DNA of 64,000 nt from JALYUS01 sp038231255 (GTDB lineage: Bacteria > Chloroflexota > Chloroflexia > Thermomicrobiales > JALYUS01), in NCBI GenBank assembly GCA_038231255.1, contig JBBRLR010000009.1, forward strand, positions 1 through 64,000, read 5' to 3'. Below, piece by piece: positions 53,207 to 61,304 of the stretch. How positions within the stretch are numbered: position 1 is the stretch's first letter; each line of letters starts with the position of its first letter. Under the pieces are notes generated by a model. It made no database searches and had not been told where the DNA came from. It saw only the letters and a list, made by a program, of their open reading frames with translations. Made by a program: the position numbers and the translations under genes.

Positions 53207-54332
53207 ATGCTCGAACACATCCTATCCATCCTTGAGGACCTCCGTGACCGTGTCGAGGTTGCCCAGGAGCGTCTTTGACCTCGCCAACAAGGAAACACAG
53301 ATTACCGAACTGACGGCCCAATCGGGCGTCGCGGGCTTCTGGGATGATCCCCAGCAGGCACAGCGCGCGATGCAGCGACTCACCAACCTACAAACCCAGG
53401 TGAGCGCGTGGCGCTCACTCGCGGGGGAGATTACCGATGCCTGCGAAATGGCCGAACTCGCCCGCGACGATGCGGCAATCGTGACGGAACTCCAAGGCGA
53501 CGTCGCGACATTGCGCGAGCGGCTCGACCAGATGGAGTTCGATCTAATGCTCGCCGGGCCGCATGACAGCGCCAACGCGATTCTGGCAATTCATGCGGGC
53601 GCGGGTGGCACCGAATCGCAGGACTGGGCCGACATGCTGCTGCGTATGTACCTCCGCTGGGCCGAGACGCGCGGCTTCGCGACCGACATCGTGGACCTCA
53701 CCGATGGCGAGGAAGCGGGAATTAAGAGCGCGACCATCGAGATTCGCGGCGACTTCGCCTACGGCTACGCGAAGGCCGAGCGCGGCGTGCATCGCCTCGT
53801 CCGCATCTCGCCGTACGACGCGAGCAAGCGGCGGCACACGTCGTTCGCCCTCGTGGAAGTGCTGCCCGAGATCGAGGACGACGCGGAAATCGTCATCAAC
53901 GACGACGATATTCGCGTGGATACGTATCGCGCGTCTGGAGCGGGCGGCCAGCACGTCAACAAGACGAGCAGCGCAATCCGCATCACGCACATGCCATCCG
54001 GCATCGTCGTCACCTGCCAGAATGAACGCTCGCAGGGCCAGAATCGTGAGACCGCGATGAAGATTCTCCGCGCCCGCCTCCTCGAACGGCGGGAAGTGGA
54101 GCGGGCCGAAGAGCAATCCGCCCTGAAGGGCGAGCACGTCGCGGCAGGCTGGGGCAACGCGATCCGCTCGTACGTCCTGCATCCGTACAACATGGTGAAG
54201 GACACGCGGAGCGGCTACGAAACATCCAATACGCAGGCCGTGTTGAACGGCGAGATTGACGGGTTCATGAACGCCTATCTGCGCTGGCACATGGGCGACT
54301 CCCCCGAAGCCGGAGACGAGGACGCCGCATGA
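53207..54332 (+). CDS. prfB: Peptide chain release factor 2 with programmed +1 frameshift
   Basis: RF2 ends translation at UGA and UAA. Translation begins at the ATG at 53207 and reads 23 codons to CTT followed by an in-frame TGA (53276-53278). AGGAG lies three bases before CTT, exactly the E. coli type autoregulatory signal; skipping the T at 53276 puts the ribosome in the frame that continues DLANKETQITEL. The product has 374 residues. The catalytic GGQ is at 246-248 (SGAGGQHVNKTSSAI). The stop-codon-recognition tripeptide reads SPY (201-203) instead of the usual SPF. The stop overlaps the next gene (ATGA). This is a single functional gene, not a pseudogene. Confidence 0.95.
53265..53279 (+). 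promoter_or_regulatory. RF2 programmed +1 frameshift site
   Basis: AGGAG, three bases, then CTT TGA C. The internal Shine-Dalgarno at this short spacing and the slippery CTT before a UGA with C after it are the known stimulators. Low RF2 favours the shift, giving negative feedback. Confidence 0.93.
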
Positions 54333-55462
54333 ACCGCCGACGGATCTTCATTCTGCCGCTGATGCTTTGCCTGCTCGCCGCGCCAGCGAGTGCGGTGCTG
54401 TCGCCGATTGGTGCAGCGGCAACGCCCGTCACGGTGAGCGCAAGCACAGCGACGCCGCATTTCCCGCAAAACATTGCCTTCCATCTGGAAGCGAATGCGG
54501 CGTCGGGCGAGATCACGGCGCTCAACCTGCTCTATCACGCCGCGAATACCCCCGTGACGAAGCGCGTCCGTGTGCCGGTCGAACGCGGGCAGCGCATCGG
54601 GCTGGACTACGCGCTCGACACGCAGACCGACTTCCTCGCGCCCGGTCTCGACATCGAGTACCGCTGGGCATTCACGTTAAGTGACGGTATGCAGTACCGC
54701 ACCGATCCCACGACGCTCTTCTACATGGACGATCAGCAGCAATGGAAGAAAAAGACGAGCGGCCCGATCACCCTCTGGTGGTACAGCGGCGATGATGCGT
54801 TCGGGCAGGATGCAATTGACACGGCGACGCGCGCGGCGGATACGCTGAAGAAGAACTTCAACGTGACGAGCGACCGGCCGATCCGCATCCTCATGTATGC
54901 CAACGCGCGCGATTTGCGCGTCGCGTTGCCACCGAACAGCGCGGAATGGATCGGTGGCGGTGCGTCCACCGAACTCGGCATCATCCACGCGGCGATTGCC
55001 CCCGGCCGGTCGGCGGCATCGGAGATTCGCCGGATTCTCCCGCACGAGATGAGCCACATGGTCGTCTATCAGGCGAGCCTTAACCCCTACAACCATCCGC
55101 CGCTTTGGCTTGATGAAGGGCTGGCGGTCCACAATCAGGAGACGCCCGATGTCCGCTTCCGCCCGCTCGTGCGGGACGCCGCCGACAACGGAAAGTTGAT
55201 CCCGATCCGCGCGCTCAATTCGCCCTTCCCGTTGAGCGCGGAACAGGCGCTGCTGTCCTATGCGGAGAGCGAGAGTGTCGTCAATTTCATCATCACTGCC
55301 TACGGCAGCAAGTATATCGGCGCGCTCGTCTCGGCATTCAAGGACGAACTCTCCTACGATCAGGTCGTCCAGAAGGTGCTCAAAGAAAGCATCGAAGACC
55401 TCGACAAGGAATGGAAAGCGAGCCTCAACTACGGTGGCGACCAGGGTGGGATCACCGGGTAA
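54329..55462 (+). CDS. Secreted peptidase MA-like metalloprotein (HExxH)
   Basis: The 377-residue product starts with a signal peptide (MNRRRIFILPLMLCLLAAPA, cleavage near ASA). A beta-rich region (about 35-130) precedes a gluzincin-type protease domain with HEMSHMVVYQ, that is HExxH, near residue 240. LWLDEGLAVHNQE follows about 20 residues later and supplies the third zinc ligand. This matches the peptidase MA family. It should act outside the cytoplasmic membrane. The ATG overlaps the prfB stop by four bases. The substrate is unknown. Confidence 0.82.
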   Translation: MNRRRIFILPLMLCLLAAPASAVLSPIGAAATPVTVSASTATPHFPQNIAFHLEANAASGEITALNLLYHAANTPVTKRVRVPVERGQRIGLDYALDTQTDFLAPGLDIEYRWAFTLSDGMQYRTDPTTLFYMDDQQQWKKKTSGPITLWWYSGDDAFGQDAIDTATRAADTLKKNFNVTSDRPIRILMYANARDLRVALPPNSAEWIGGGASTELGIIHAAIAPGRSAASEIRRILPHEMSHMVVYQASLNPYNHPPLWLDEGLAVHNQETPDVRFRPLVRDAADNGKLIPIRALNSPFPLSAEQALLSYAESESVVNFIITAYGSKYIGALVSAFKDELSYDQVVQKVLKESIEDLDKEWKASLNYGGDQGGITG

Positions 55463-55539
55463 CAGCAACCCGAATCCTCCGCGCGTGGCATTACTCCTGC
55501 ATACGCTTATTCGGTCTCTGACACAGGAGTGTGCCGCAT

Positions 55540-55992
55540 ATGACTTCCGTACACACGCTGGATGAACGAGATACAACCGCAACAGCGGCGTTGCCGAGCA
55601 AATCGCGTGCGAAGCGCCTCATCGCATTGTATGTGGTTCTTGCCTTGATCGCGGTCGCGATCGGCGTACTCTTCGGTGTGCGTCGGCGCGATGCAGCCAC
55701 AATTGGCGATGTTGCCGCGCCCACAGGGCAATCGGTGCTCGCGACCGCGCCGCCGGGCCAGCCAACCCCCACGCCCCTCGCCGCCAAAGCGCCATCACTG
55801 ACGACCGTGCCGCCGACCGAACCACTGCCGACTGTCGTGCTACCGACTATCGCACCGCCAACACCCATTCCGCCGTCCGCTCCCGTGGTGGCAGCCCCGG
55901 TGCGTTCCGCGCCTGTCGTCAACCAGAATGGTAACGGAAATGGCAATGGAAACGGAAAGGGCAAAGACAAGGGCAAAGGCAAAGGGGATTGA
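55540..55992 (+). CDS. Membrane-anchored low-complexity protein
   Basis: I do not recognise a family. The 150-residue product has a cytoplasmic N-terminus, one membrane helix (LIALYVVLALIAVAIGVLF, about residues 27-45), a Pro/Thr/Ala-rich extracellular stalk (about 60-125) and a repetitive tail of NG units followed by KG/KD units (NGNGNGNG, KGKDKGKGKGD). The tail is encoded by a tract of hexamers such as AATGGC and AAGGGC. AGGAG lies ten bases before the ATG at 55540; a GTG at 55531 is possible. The stalk may span the cell wall. Confidence 0.65.
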   Translation: MTSVHTLDERDTTATAALPSKSRAKRLIALYVVLALIAVAIGVLFGVRRRDAATIGDVAAPTGQSVLATAPPGQPTPTPLAAKAPSLTTVPPTEPLPTVVLPTIAPPTPIPPSAPVVAAPVRSAPVVNQNGNGNGNGNGKGKDKGKGKGD

Positions 55993-56016
55993 TCGTTTCA
56001 GCGGTCTAGGCGTCTG

Positions 56017-56076
56017 GGGAACCTCCCCCCCTGGCCCCTCTCCATCGCAATGGAGGGGGCCAGGGGTGAGGTTCCC
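56017..56076. repeat. Palindromic repeat family 2, compact copy
   Basis: A nearly perfect 60-base palindrome: GGGAACCTC, CCCC, TGGCCCCTCTCCAT, loop CGCA, then the complement ending GGTGAGGTTCCC. It touches the stop of the substrate-binding-protein gene and lies 24 bases after the low-complexity gene, between convergent units. Confidence 0.9.
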
Positions 56077-57585
56077 TTACTTATAGATCGTCTTTAGTTG
56101 ATCTTCAGCGAACTTGATCGCGTCTTCCGGCTTGGTGCCATTGACGGCTTTCGCCATCATCTGGGACATCAGATAGGTGTTGTTGACCTGCGCAGCCTTG
56201 GTATCCGGCGGCCCGGGAAAGCCGAAAATGACGGTGCTTTGATCGTTGATCGTGTCCTGAAGGATGCTGAACTTCGGCACGTCGCTGAGGATCGGCATCG
56301 GCTTCCTCAGCCATGCGTTGGTTGTCGGCAGTTCGTACCCCTGATTCGCCTTCTGGCCGTTCAGCCAGTCGTCCATGTGATCCACGATCAGTTGCTGCGC
56401 CGCACCCTGCTGTTTCGACCAGTTCCAAACGCCCCAACTGTATGGGCCGGACGCGACCATGAAACGGCCCTTCGGCCCGGCGGGCGGCAGCGAGAAGAGG
56501 CTGACATCCTGGATCTCCTTTTTGGAGGAGAGGTACGCGCTGATCGGATTCATGATGAAACTGCCCGCACCCGACGCGAGGAGGAGGTTGTTGCCGGAGT
56601 CGTCCCAGCCGAGCACTTCGGGGGTCATCGCATTTTTATACAATTCGACGACGTAGTTGATCGCGTCTTTCGTCTCCGGCGAATTGATCGCGATGGTTTT
56701 GCCATCTTTCTCGATCCACTTGCCGCCGAAACCGAGCAGGATCGAGACCATATGGCTGGTCGAGTCGAATGATCCCTGGTTGATCGCCAAGCCGACGGGA
56801 TGGTTCATTTTCTTCAATGCCGTCCCGGCCTTTAGAAGATCGTCCCACGTGTCCACGGGCTTCGTGATTCCTGCCGCATCGAAGTAATCCTTGCGATAAA
56901 TGCCGGGATACGGGATGACAAAGTCGGGCACGCTCTTCCAGACACCGTCCACCATCGCGACCTGCTTCGCCGCGTCAATGTAGCCGCCGTATTTCGTTTC
57001 GAGATACTTGGCAGGACCGGAGACATCAACGAGATTCTCGGCGAACAGGTGGGCGTCCGTCGGGAACTGCAATTGCGTGAGGTCGTGACCGCCCTTGATC
57101 GCGACATCCGCCGAGGCCTTCGTGACGACGGTATTCGTCGGCACATGGTCCACTGTCACTTTGAGACCATTCTTCGTGCCCCAGTCGGTCGCCCACTTGT
57201 CGAAGTACTCATCGAATGCGGGTACGTAGTGCGCCCACATCAGGATTTTGAGGGTGCCGCCCTTCTCGATCGCCGGGCCGGCATACTTCGTATTGGGATC
57301 GCCCGTCGTCGCGGTCGTCCCGCCTGCCGGGGCGGCTGTCGCGCTCCCACCCGCAGCGGCGCTCCCCGTGGTTGTGGTCGCGGCGGCGGGCGCTTTCGTC
57401 GCGGCGGCGGTCGCTGCCGCCGTGCCAGCGGGCGCCGCTGTCGCTCCGGCCGCTTTCGGTGTATCGGTGGCGCTGCTCCCACCGCACGCGGCGAGAATCG
57501 CCGTTACCGCAGTCGCCGCAGCGCCGCCGAGAAAGCCGCGCCGTGAAAGCGCCGCACGCCTGAGCCGTAGATCGCGTTCGTCCAT
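56077..57585 (-). CDS. ABC transporter substrate-binding lipoprotein, sugar type
   Basis: The 502-residue lipoprotein opens with a Tat-like signal (RRAALSRRGFLGG) and a lipobox (ILAAC), so it is probably exported folded and anchored by lipid. A low-complexity Ala/Thr/Gly linker (about residues 37-95) precedes a family 1 solute-binding fold: KGGTLKILMWAHYVPAFDEY, GGHDLTQLQFPTDAHLF and TWDDLLKAGTALKK are typical of sugar-binding proteins. AGGAGGG precedes the ATG at 57585. It is last in the operon after two permease genes. The sugar is unknown. Confidence 0.87.
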   Translation of the reverse strand: MDERDLRLRRAALSRRGFLGGAAATAVTAILAACGGSSATDTPKAAGATAAPAGTAAATAAATKAPAAATTTTGSAAAGGSATAAPAGGTTATTGDPNTKYAGPAIEKGGTLKILMWAHYVPAFDEYFDKWATDWGTKNGLKVTVDHVPTNTVVTKASADVAIKGGHDLTQLQFPTDAHLFAENLVDVSGPAKYLETKYGGYIDAAKQVAMVDGVWKSVPDFVIPYPGIYRKDYFDAAGITKPVDTWDDLLKAGTALKKMNHPVGLAINQGSFDSTSHMVSILLGFGGKWIEKDGKTIAINSPETKDAINYVVELYKNAMTPEVLGWDDSGNNLLLASGAGSFIMNPISAYLSSKKEIQDVSLFSLPPAGPKGRFMVASGPYSWGVWNWSKQQGAAQQLIVDHMDDWLNGQKANQGYELPTTNAWLRKPMPILSDVPKFSILQDTINDQSTVIFGFPGPPDTKAAQVNNTYLMSQMMAKAVNGTKPEDAIKFAEDQLKTIYK

Positions 57586-57662
57586 TTTGTCTTCCCTCCT
57601 GAACCTATCCGTACCATCCACACAACGCCGCGCCGCCATCCAAAGCGGCCAGTCTCGCTTCC

Positions 57663-58571
57663 CTACTTAACCGAACCGGCGGTAATGCCGGAGATGAAAT
57701 CGTCCAGAAAGAAGTTGTACAAGATCGCCACCGGCAGACCGGCGATGATGCCGCCCGCCATCAACTCGCCCCAGTAAAAGACATCACCGCGAATCAGATC
57801 TGTCACGACGCCGAGCGTGACGGGCTTGTTTTCTTTGGTAGAAATGAAGGTCAGCGCGTAGATGAACTCCTGCAACGCCAGCGTGAAGGCGAACATCATG
57901 ATCGAGAAGATGCCCGCACGGCTGAGCGGCAGGACAACGCGCCGGATTGCCTGGATGCGACTACAGCCGTCAATCAGCGCGGCTTCCTCGATGTCGAAGG
58001 GGATCGTTTTGAAGAAACCCATCATCAGCCATGTACAGAAAGGGATCGTGAACGTCGGATAGATGATGACGAGCGCCCAGACATTGTCCGTCAGATGCAA
58101 TCGCGCGACGACCTGCGAGAGCGGGATAAATAAGAGTGACGGCGGCACGAGGTAGGTGAGGAAAATGCCAATGGAGAGCGCGCCCGCGCCGGGAAGATTG
58201 AGGCGTGCGAGTGCGTAGCCAGCCGGAACCGCCGTGAGCACGGTAATCACGACGGTTCCGAGGGCAATTCCGTAGGAGTTAATCAACCAGCGGGTGAACT
58301 GCGTTTTCTCGAAGAGGTACTGCACATGCCCGAACGTCGGCTTATCCGTGAACCAGAGCGGGAAATGTGTGAGATTGTACAGGTCGTCGTTCGTCTTGAA
58401 GGTCGTGACGATCATGTAATAGACCGGGAAAATCGCGATCACGACAAAGAGGAGGATACCGAGCAGGAACAAGACCCGGCGAATAACAGCCCCAACCGTC
58501 ACGGGCACGGTTCGCTGCTCGGCAATGTCGCGCGGGGGAGCAAGCGGCGCGATCCCTTCGCGTATAGCCAC
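57663..58571 (-). CDS. Sugar ABC transporter permease, MalG-like
   Basis: A 302-residue inner-membrane protein with six hydrophobic segments. The EAA loop that contacts the ATPase is EEAALIDGCSRIQAIRRVVLP near residue 200. The start region (VYYMIVTTFKTNDDLYN) and the end (ILYNFFLDDFISGITAGSVK) are typical of the MalG/CUT1 family. The GTG has GGGAG upstream and begins two bases after the MalF-like stop. It pairs with that permease. Confidence 0.9.
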   Translation of the reverse strand: MAIREGIAPLAPPRDIAEQRTVPVTVGAVIRRVLFLLGILLFVVIAIFPVYYMIVTTFKTNDDLYNLTHFPLWFTDKPTFGHVQYLFEKTQFTRWLINSYGIALGTVVITVLTAVPAGYALARLNLPGAGALSIGIFLTYLVPPSLLFIPLSQVVARLHLTDNVWALVIIYPTFTIPFCTWLMMGFFKTIPFDIEEAALIDGCSRIQAIRRVVLPLSRAGIFSIMMFAFTLALQEFIYALTFISTKENKPVTLGVVTDLIRGDVFYWGELMAGGIIAGLPVAILYNFFLDDFISGITAGSVK

Positions 58572-58573
58572 GG

Positions 58574-59509
58574 TTACAGCTCCCTCTTACGCAATTGGCG
58601 GAGAAAGACGACGGAGAACAGCAGCAAGAGCGGGAAAAGGAAGAGCGTTACCGCCGCGCCTTTGCCCAACTGACCGGATGCGATGCCGACCTTAAATGCG
58701 TAGCTCGCCAACACTTCCGTGGCATTGCCCGGCCCGCCCTGCGTGAGCAGGTAGACGATGGTGAGGTCGGTGAAGTTGAAGACGAGGTTGAAGAGCAGGC
58801 CAATGAAGAGGATCGGCGCGATCATCGGCACGATGATCTTTCGGTACCGCGTGATCCAGTTCGCGCCGTCAATCTTGGCGGCATCAATGATGTCCTGCGG
58901 GATCGAGGTCAGCCCGGCGAGCAGGATAACGGCAGAAAAGGGGAAGTTACGCCAGACATTCGTCATAATGATCGAGGCCATCGCCGGCTGCGGCTGACCA
59001 AGCCATTGGATGCCATACTGCGCGGTGATGATGTGCGAGTGCTTACCGAGCCAGTTGAGGACGCTGTACTGCGGATGGAACATCCACTTCCACGCCTGAA
59101 TCGTCAACGCGATAGGGATTGTCCACGGCAGCAGAACGAGGTAGCGGACGATCTTCTTGCCGCGGAACTTGGCGAGCAGAATGAACGCCAGCGTCGTGCC
59201 GAGGATCGAGTTGATGATCGCCGTGACGACCGAATAGAAAATCGTATTCTTGAGCGCCGCGAGAAACGTCGCGTCTTTAAGGAGGCCGGTGAAGTTTTCC
59301 AGCCCGATGAAGCCGCGCTCACCATTGAGATTGCTGACCGTCGCGTCCGTCAGGCTGAATTTCAGCGCCAGCAGGAACGGTATACCGACGAGACCGATGA
59401 TGTAGATCATCGCCGGCGCCAGAAGCAGGTAGCCGAGAACCCGTGAGCGAAAAACGACGCCGCGTGTGCTGACACGACCGCGCTTCCGCGCGCCAACAGC
59501 AATTGCCAC
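58574..59509 (-). CDS. Sugar ABC transporter permease, MalF-like
   Basis: The 311-residue protein has six membrane segments, with LLAPAMIYIIGLVGIPFLLAL at the N-terminus and the EAA-like loop IIDAAKIDGANWITRYRKII near residue 220. The LTQGGPGNATEVLASYAF motif is typical of MalF/UgpA-type permeases. The GTG start lacks a strong ribosome site. It is first in the operon, 70 bases from a good promoter. No ATPase gene is present, so a shared MsmX-type ATPase encoded elsewhere is likely. Confidence 0.9.
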   Translation of the reverse strand: MAIAVGARKRGRVSTRGVVFRSRVLGYLLLAPAMIYIIGLVGIPFLLALKFSLTDATVSNLNGERGFIGLENFTGLLKDATFLAALKNTIFYSVVTAIINSILGTTLAFILLAKFRGKKIVRYLVLLPWTIPIALTIQAWKWMFHPQYSVLNWLGKHSHIITAQYGIQWLGQPQPAMASIIMTNVWRNFPFSAVILLAGLTSIPQDIIDAAKIDGANWITRYRKIIVPMIAPILFIGLLFNLVFNFTDLTIVYLLTQGGPGNATEVLASYAFKVGIASGQLGKGAAVTLFLFPLLLLFSVVFLRQLRKREL

Positions 59510-59575
59510 TCAATTACCCCGCCTACATCTCGATTGTGACCCGCCCCGTCAGCCCGCCGATTTGGAATTCGCCGC

Positions 59576-59604
59576 AGTATAGCGTACGTTCAATCCTTTG
59601 TCTA
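59576..59604 (-). promoter_or_regulatory. Promoter of the sugar ABC transporter operon
   Basis: TAGACA (59599-59604), 17 bases, TATACT (59576-59581) on the minus strand, giving a leader of about 60 bases. A weaker plus-strand candidate for the divergent gene is TTGTTG-17-TAGACT (59679-59707). Confidence 0.65.
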
Positions 59605-59779
59605 CCGTCCCCGCGAATAGCACAATGATCGCAATCAATTCTGTCTGGCGTTTTTCGCCGAAACGATGCTGCGATCCCTTGTTGCGGCTCGGACGTGATG
59701 GTAGACTGGGAATATCCCGCACGCACCGGCCCACACCGGGCGGGCGGAGCCAGCAGCATCTAGCCGGAGCGCACAACCA

Positions 59780-60673
59780 ATGGATATTCTCGTCTCGACC
59801 GGGAGCCTCACACCGCGCGGTATTGGCGACGCCGCAAGCATCGCCCGGCAGGCGGGGGCGGATGGGCTGGAAGTGATGCTCACCGATCGCCTATTGTCGG
59901 CTGGTCCGGAGATCGCCATTGACGCGACAGAGAAGCATCAGGTGCCAATCCGCTCCATTCATCCGCCGATTCGCTTCGTAGATGCCAGTCGGCACGTCCA
60001 TGCCGATATGATCGCCGCCGCCGAGTACGCGTGTCGTGTGCCTGGTTGCCGTGTGCTCGTGATGCACGCCGTCGGAGGCGCCGGGCTGCACACAGAGCGC
60101 GGGCGAGCATTTTTTCAAACGGTTGATGAGGTGATGACAATTCTCAAGAAGAGCGATGTGCGGCTTGCCATCGAGAACCGTGGCACCGTGCAGCCGCGCC
60201 CGCGACCGGACTTCCTCGACCGTATTCAGAATCTCTTTCGCGTCTGCGAGGAATGGGGCCTCGACATCACCTTCGACACATCCCATGCCGCGTCGTTCGG
60301 GCTGAACATCGTTTCCGCGCTCGACGTAGTCTTTCCACGGCTGACGAACATCCATCTCAGTGACCGGCGCGATGAACCGCCCGCGATTGCATCGGGCATC
60401 CTTAACTCGCTCACCCGCGAGCATCAGTTGCCTGGCCAGGGCGCACTGCCGCTCGGTCTCTTTTTGCAGCGATTGAAGGCCAAAGAGTATCGCGGCGCCG
60501 TCACGCTCGAACTGTCGCCTGTCGCGCTCGCCTCATGGCGGATCGAACGCGCGAAGGAGCGGACATGGAGCGCGGTCACATTCGTGCGCGATCATGTCTC
60601 GGTGATGCACCCCACCCCCGACGAAGCGCACCCCACGCAGCACGCACCCGCGCCGCTGGAGAACGATTTCTAG
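59780..60673 (+). CDS. Sugar phosphate isomerase/epimerase-like TIM-barrel protein
   Basis: The 297-residue protein belongs to the AP-endonuclease-2/xylose-isomerase-like TIM barrel family. Metal-site regions are seen as GADGLEVMLTD, RVLVMHAVGG, LAIENRGT, ITFDTSHAASFG, and NIHLSDRRDEPP; the final strand ends VTLELSP. Members isomerise or epimerise sugars and inositols or cleave AP sites. It is divergent from the sugar ABC operon, suggesting use of the imported sugar. A CCGGAG lies 12 bases before the ATG. The last 25 residues are a Pro/His-rich tail. Confidence 0.8.
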   Translation: MDILVSTGSLTPRGIGDAASIARQAGADGLEVMLTDRLLSAGPEIAIDATEKHQVPIRSIHPPIRFVDASRHVHADMIAAAEYACRVPGCRVLVMHAVGGAGLHTERGRAFFQTVDEVMTILKKSDVRLAIENRGTVQPRPRPDFLDRIQNLFRVCEEWGLDITFDTSHAASFGLNIVSALDVVFPRLTNIHLSDRRDEPPAIASGILNSLTREHQLPGQGALPLGLFLQRLKAKEYRGAVTLELSPVALASWRIERAKERTWSAVTFVRDHVSVMHPTPDEAHPTQHAPAPLENDF

Positions 60674-60682
60674 CAATCCACA

Positions 60683-60779
60683 TAGTAGCGTAGGCTTCAG
60701 CCTGCCTCCCAGGATTGCACCCGCAGATTGGAAAGCCTGCGCTACCGGGTCAGGACACAAGCTGAAGCCTACGCTACTA
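60683..60779. repeat. Composite palindrome with family 1 core, copy D
   Basis: A perfect 19-base outer inverted repeat (TAGTAGCGTAGGCTTCAGC and its complement) encloses a half copy of family 1, GGAAAGCCTGCGCTACC. The 97 bases lie between the isomerase-like gene and the terminator after rpsI. The layout suggests one repeat inserted in or recombined with another. Confidence 0.85.
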
Positions 60780-60824
60780 ACAGATAGTGCCGAATCATGC
60801 TCCCCATCGTTCCAGGCAAACAAA

Positions 60825-60856
60825 AGCGCCGCTCCGATAATGGAGCGGCGCTTTTT
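60825..60856. terminator. Bidirectional intrinsic terminator after rpsI
   Basis: AGCGCCGCTCC (60825-60835) pairs perfectly with GGAGCGGCGCT (60842-60852). The stem is preceded by AAA and followed by TTTT, so it can stop transcripts from both sides. It is 19 bases after the rpsI stop. Confidence 0.9.
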
Positions 60857-60874
60857 GAGTCGAGGGTGGTGCGA

Positions 60875-61291
60875 TTACCGCTTGGTGTACTGAGGCGCCT
60901 TGCGGGCACGCTTGAGGCCGACCTTTTTACGCTCCTTGACTCGCGCGTCGCGTGTGAGGAGGCCCGCTTTCTTAAGTGCGGCGCGCATCTCGGGATCGAA
61001 GCGACAAAGGGCGCGCGCGATCCCGTGTCGGATTGCCCCGGCCTGCCCGCTCACGCCGCCGCCGACCACTTTCACGCTCACTGTGAAGCGGTCGCCAGTG
61101 TTGGTGATGCGGAGCGGCGTGTTGATTGTGATCTGATGCAACTCGCGTCCGCCGAAGTAGTCGCGCACATCCTTGCCGTTCACAACGACATCGCCTGTGC
61201 CCGGATACAGGCGCACGCGGGCGATAGCGGTCTTGCGGCGGCCAACGGCGTTATGATATTGGCCCGTCAGTTGCGGCGCTGTCGTTACCAC
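60875..61291 (-). CDS. rpsI: Ribosomal protein S9 (uS9)
   Basis: The 138-residue protein has the S9 signature GGGVSGQAGAIRHGIARAL and ends with the invariant KAPQYTKR tail that reaches the P-site tRNA. The N-terminal YHNAVGRRKTAIARVRL is typical. The GTG start follows AGGGGAATC. It is last in the rpoA-rplQ-truA-rplM-rpsI group and 13 bases after rplM. Confidence 0.97.
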   Translation of the reverse strand: MVTTAPQLTGQYHNAVGRRKTAIARVRLYPGTGDVVVNGKDVRDYFGGRELHQITINTPLRITNTGDRFTVSVKVVGGGVSGQAGAIRHGIARALCRFDPEMRAALKKAGLLTRDARVKERKKVGLKRARKAPQYTKR

Positions 61292-61304
61292 TGATTCCCC
61301 TTCC

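Noticed and set aside
53207..53279. prfB as a frameshifted pseudogene or sequencing error
   Set aside because: The shift occurs exactly at the known CTT-TGA-C signal with an internal AGGAG three bases upstream; the rest of the gene is intact.
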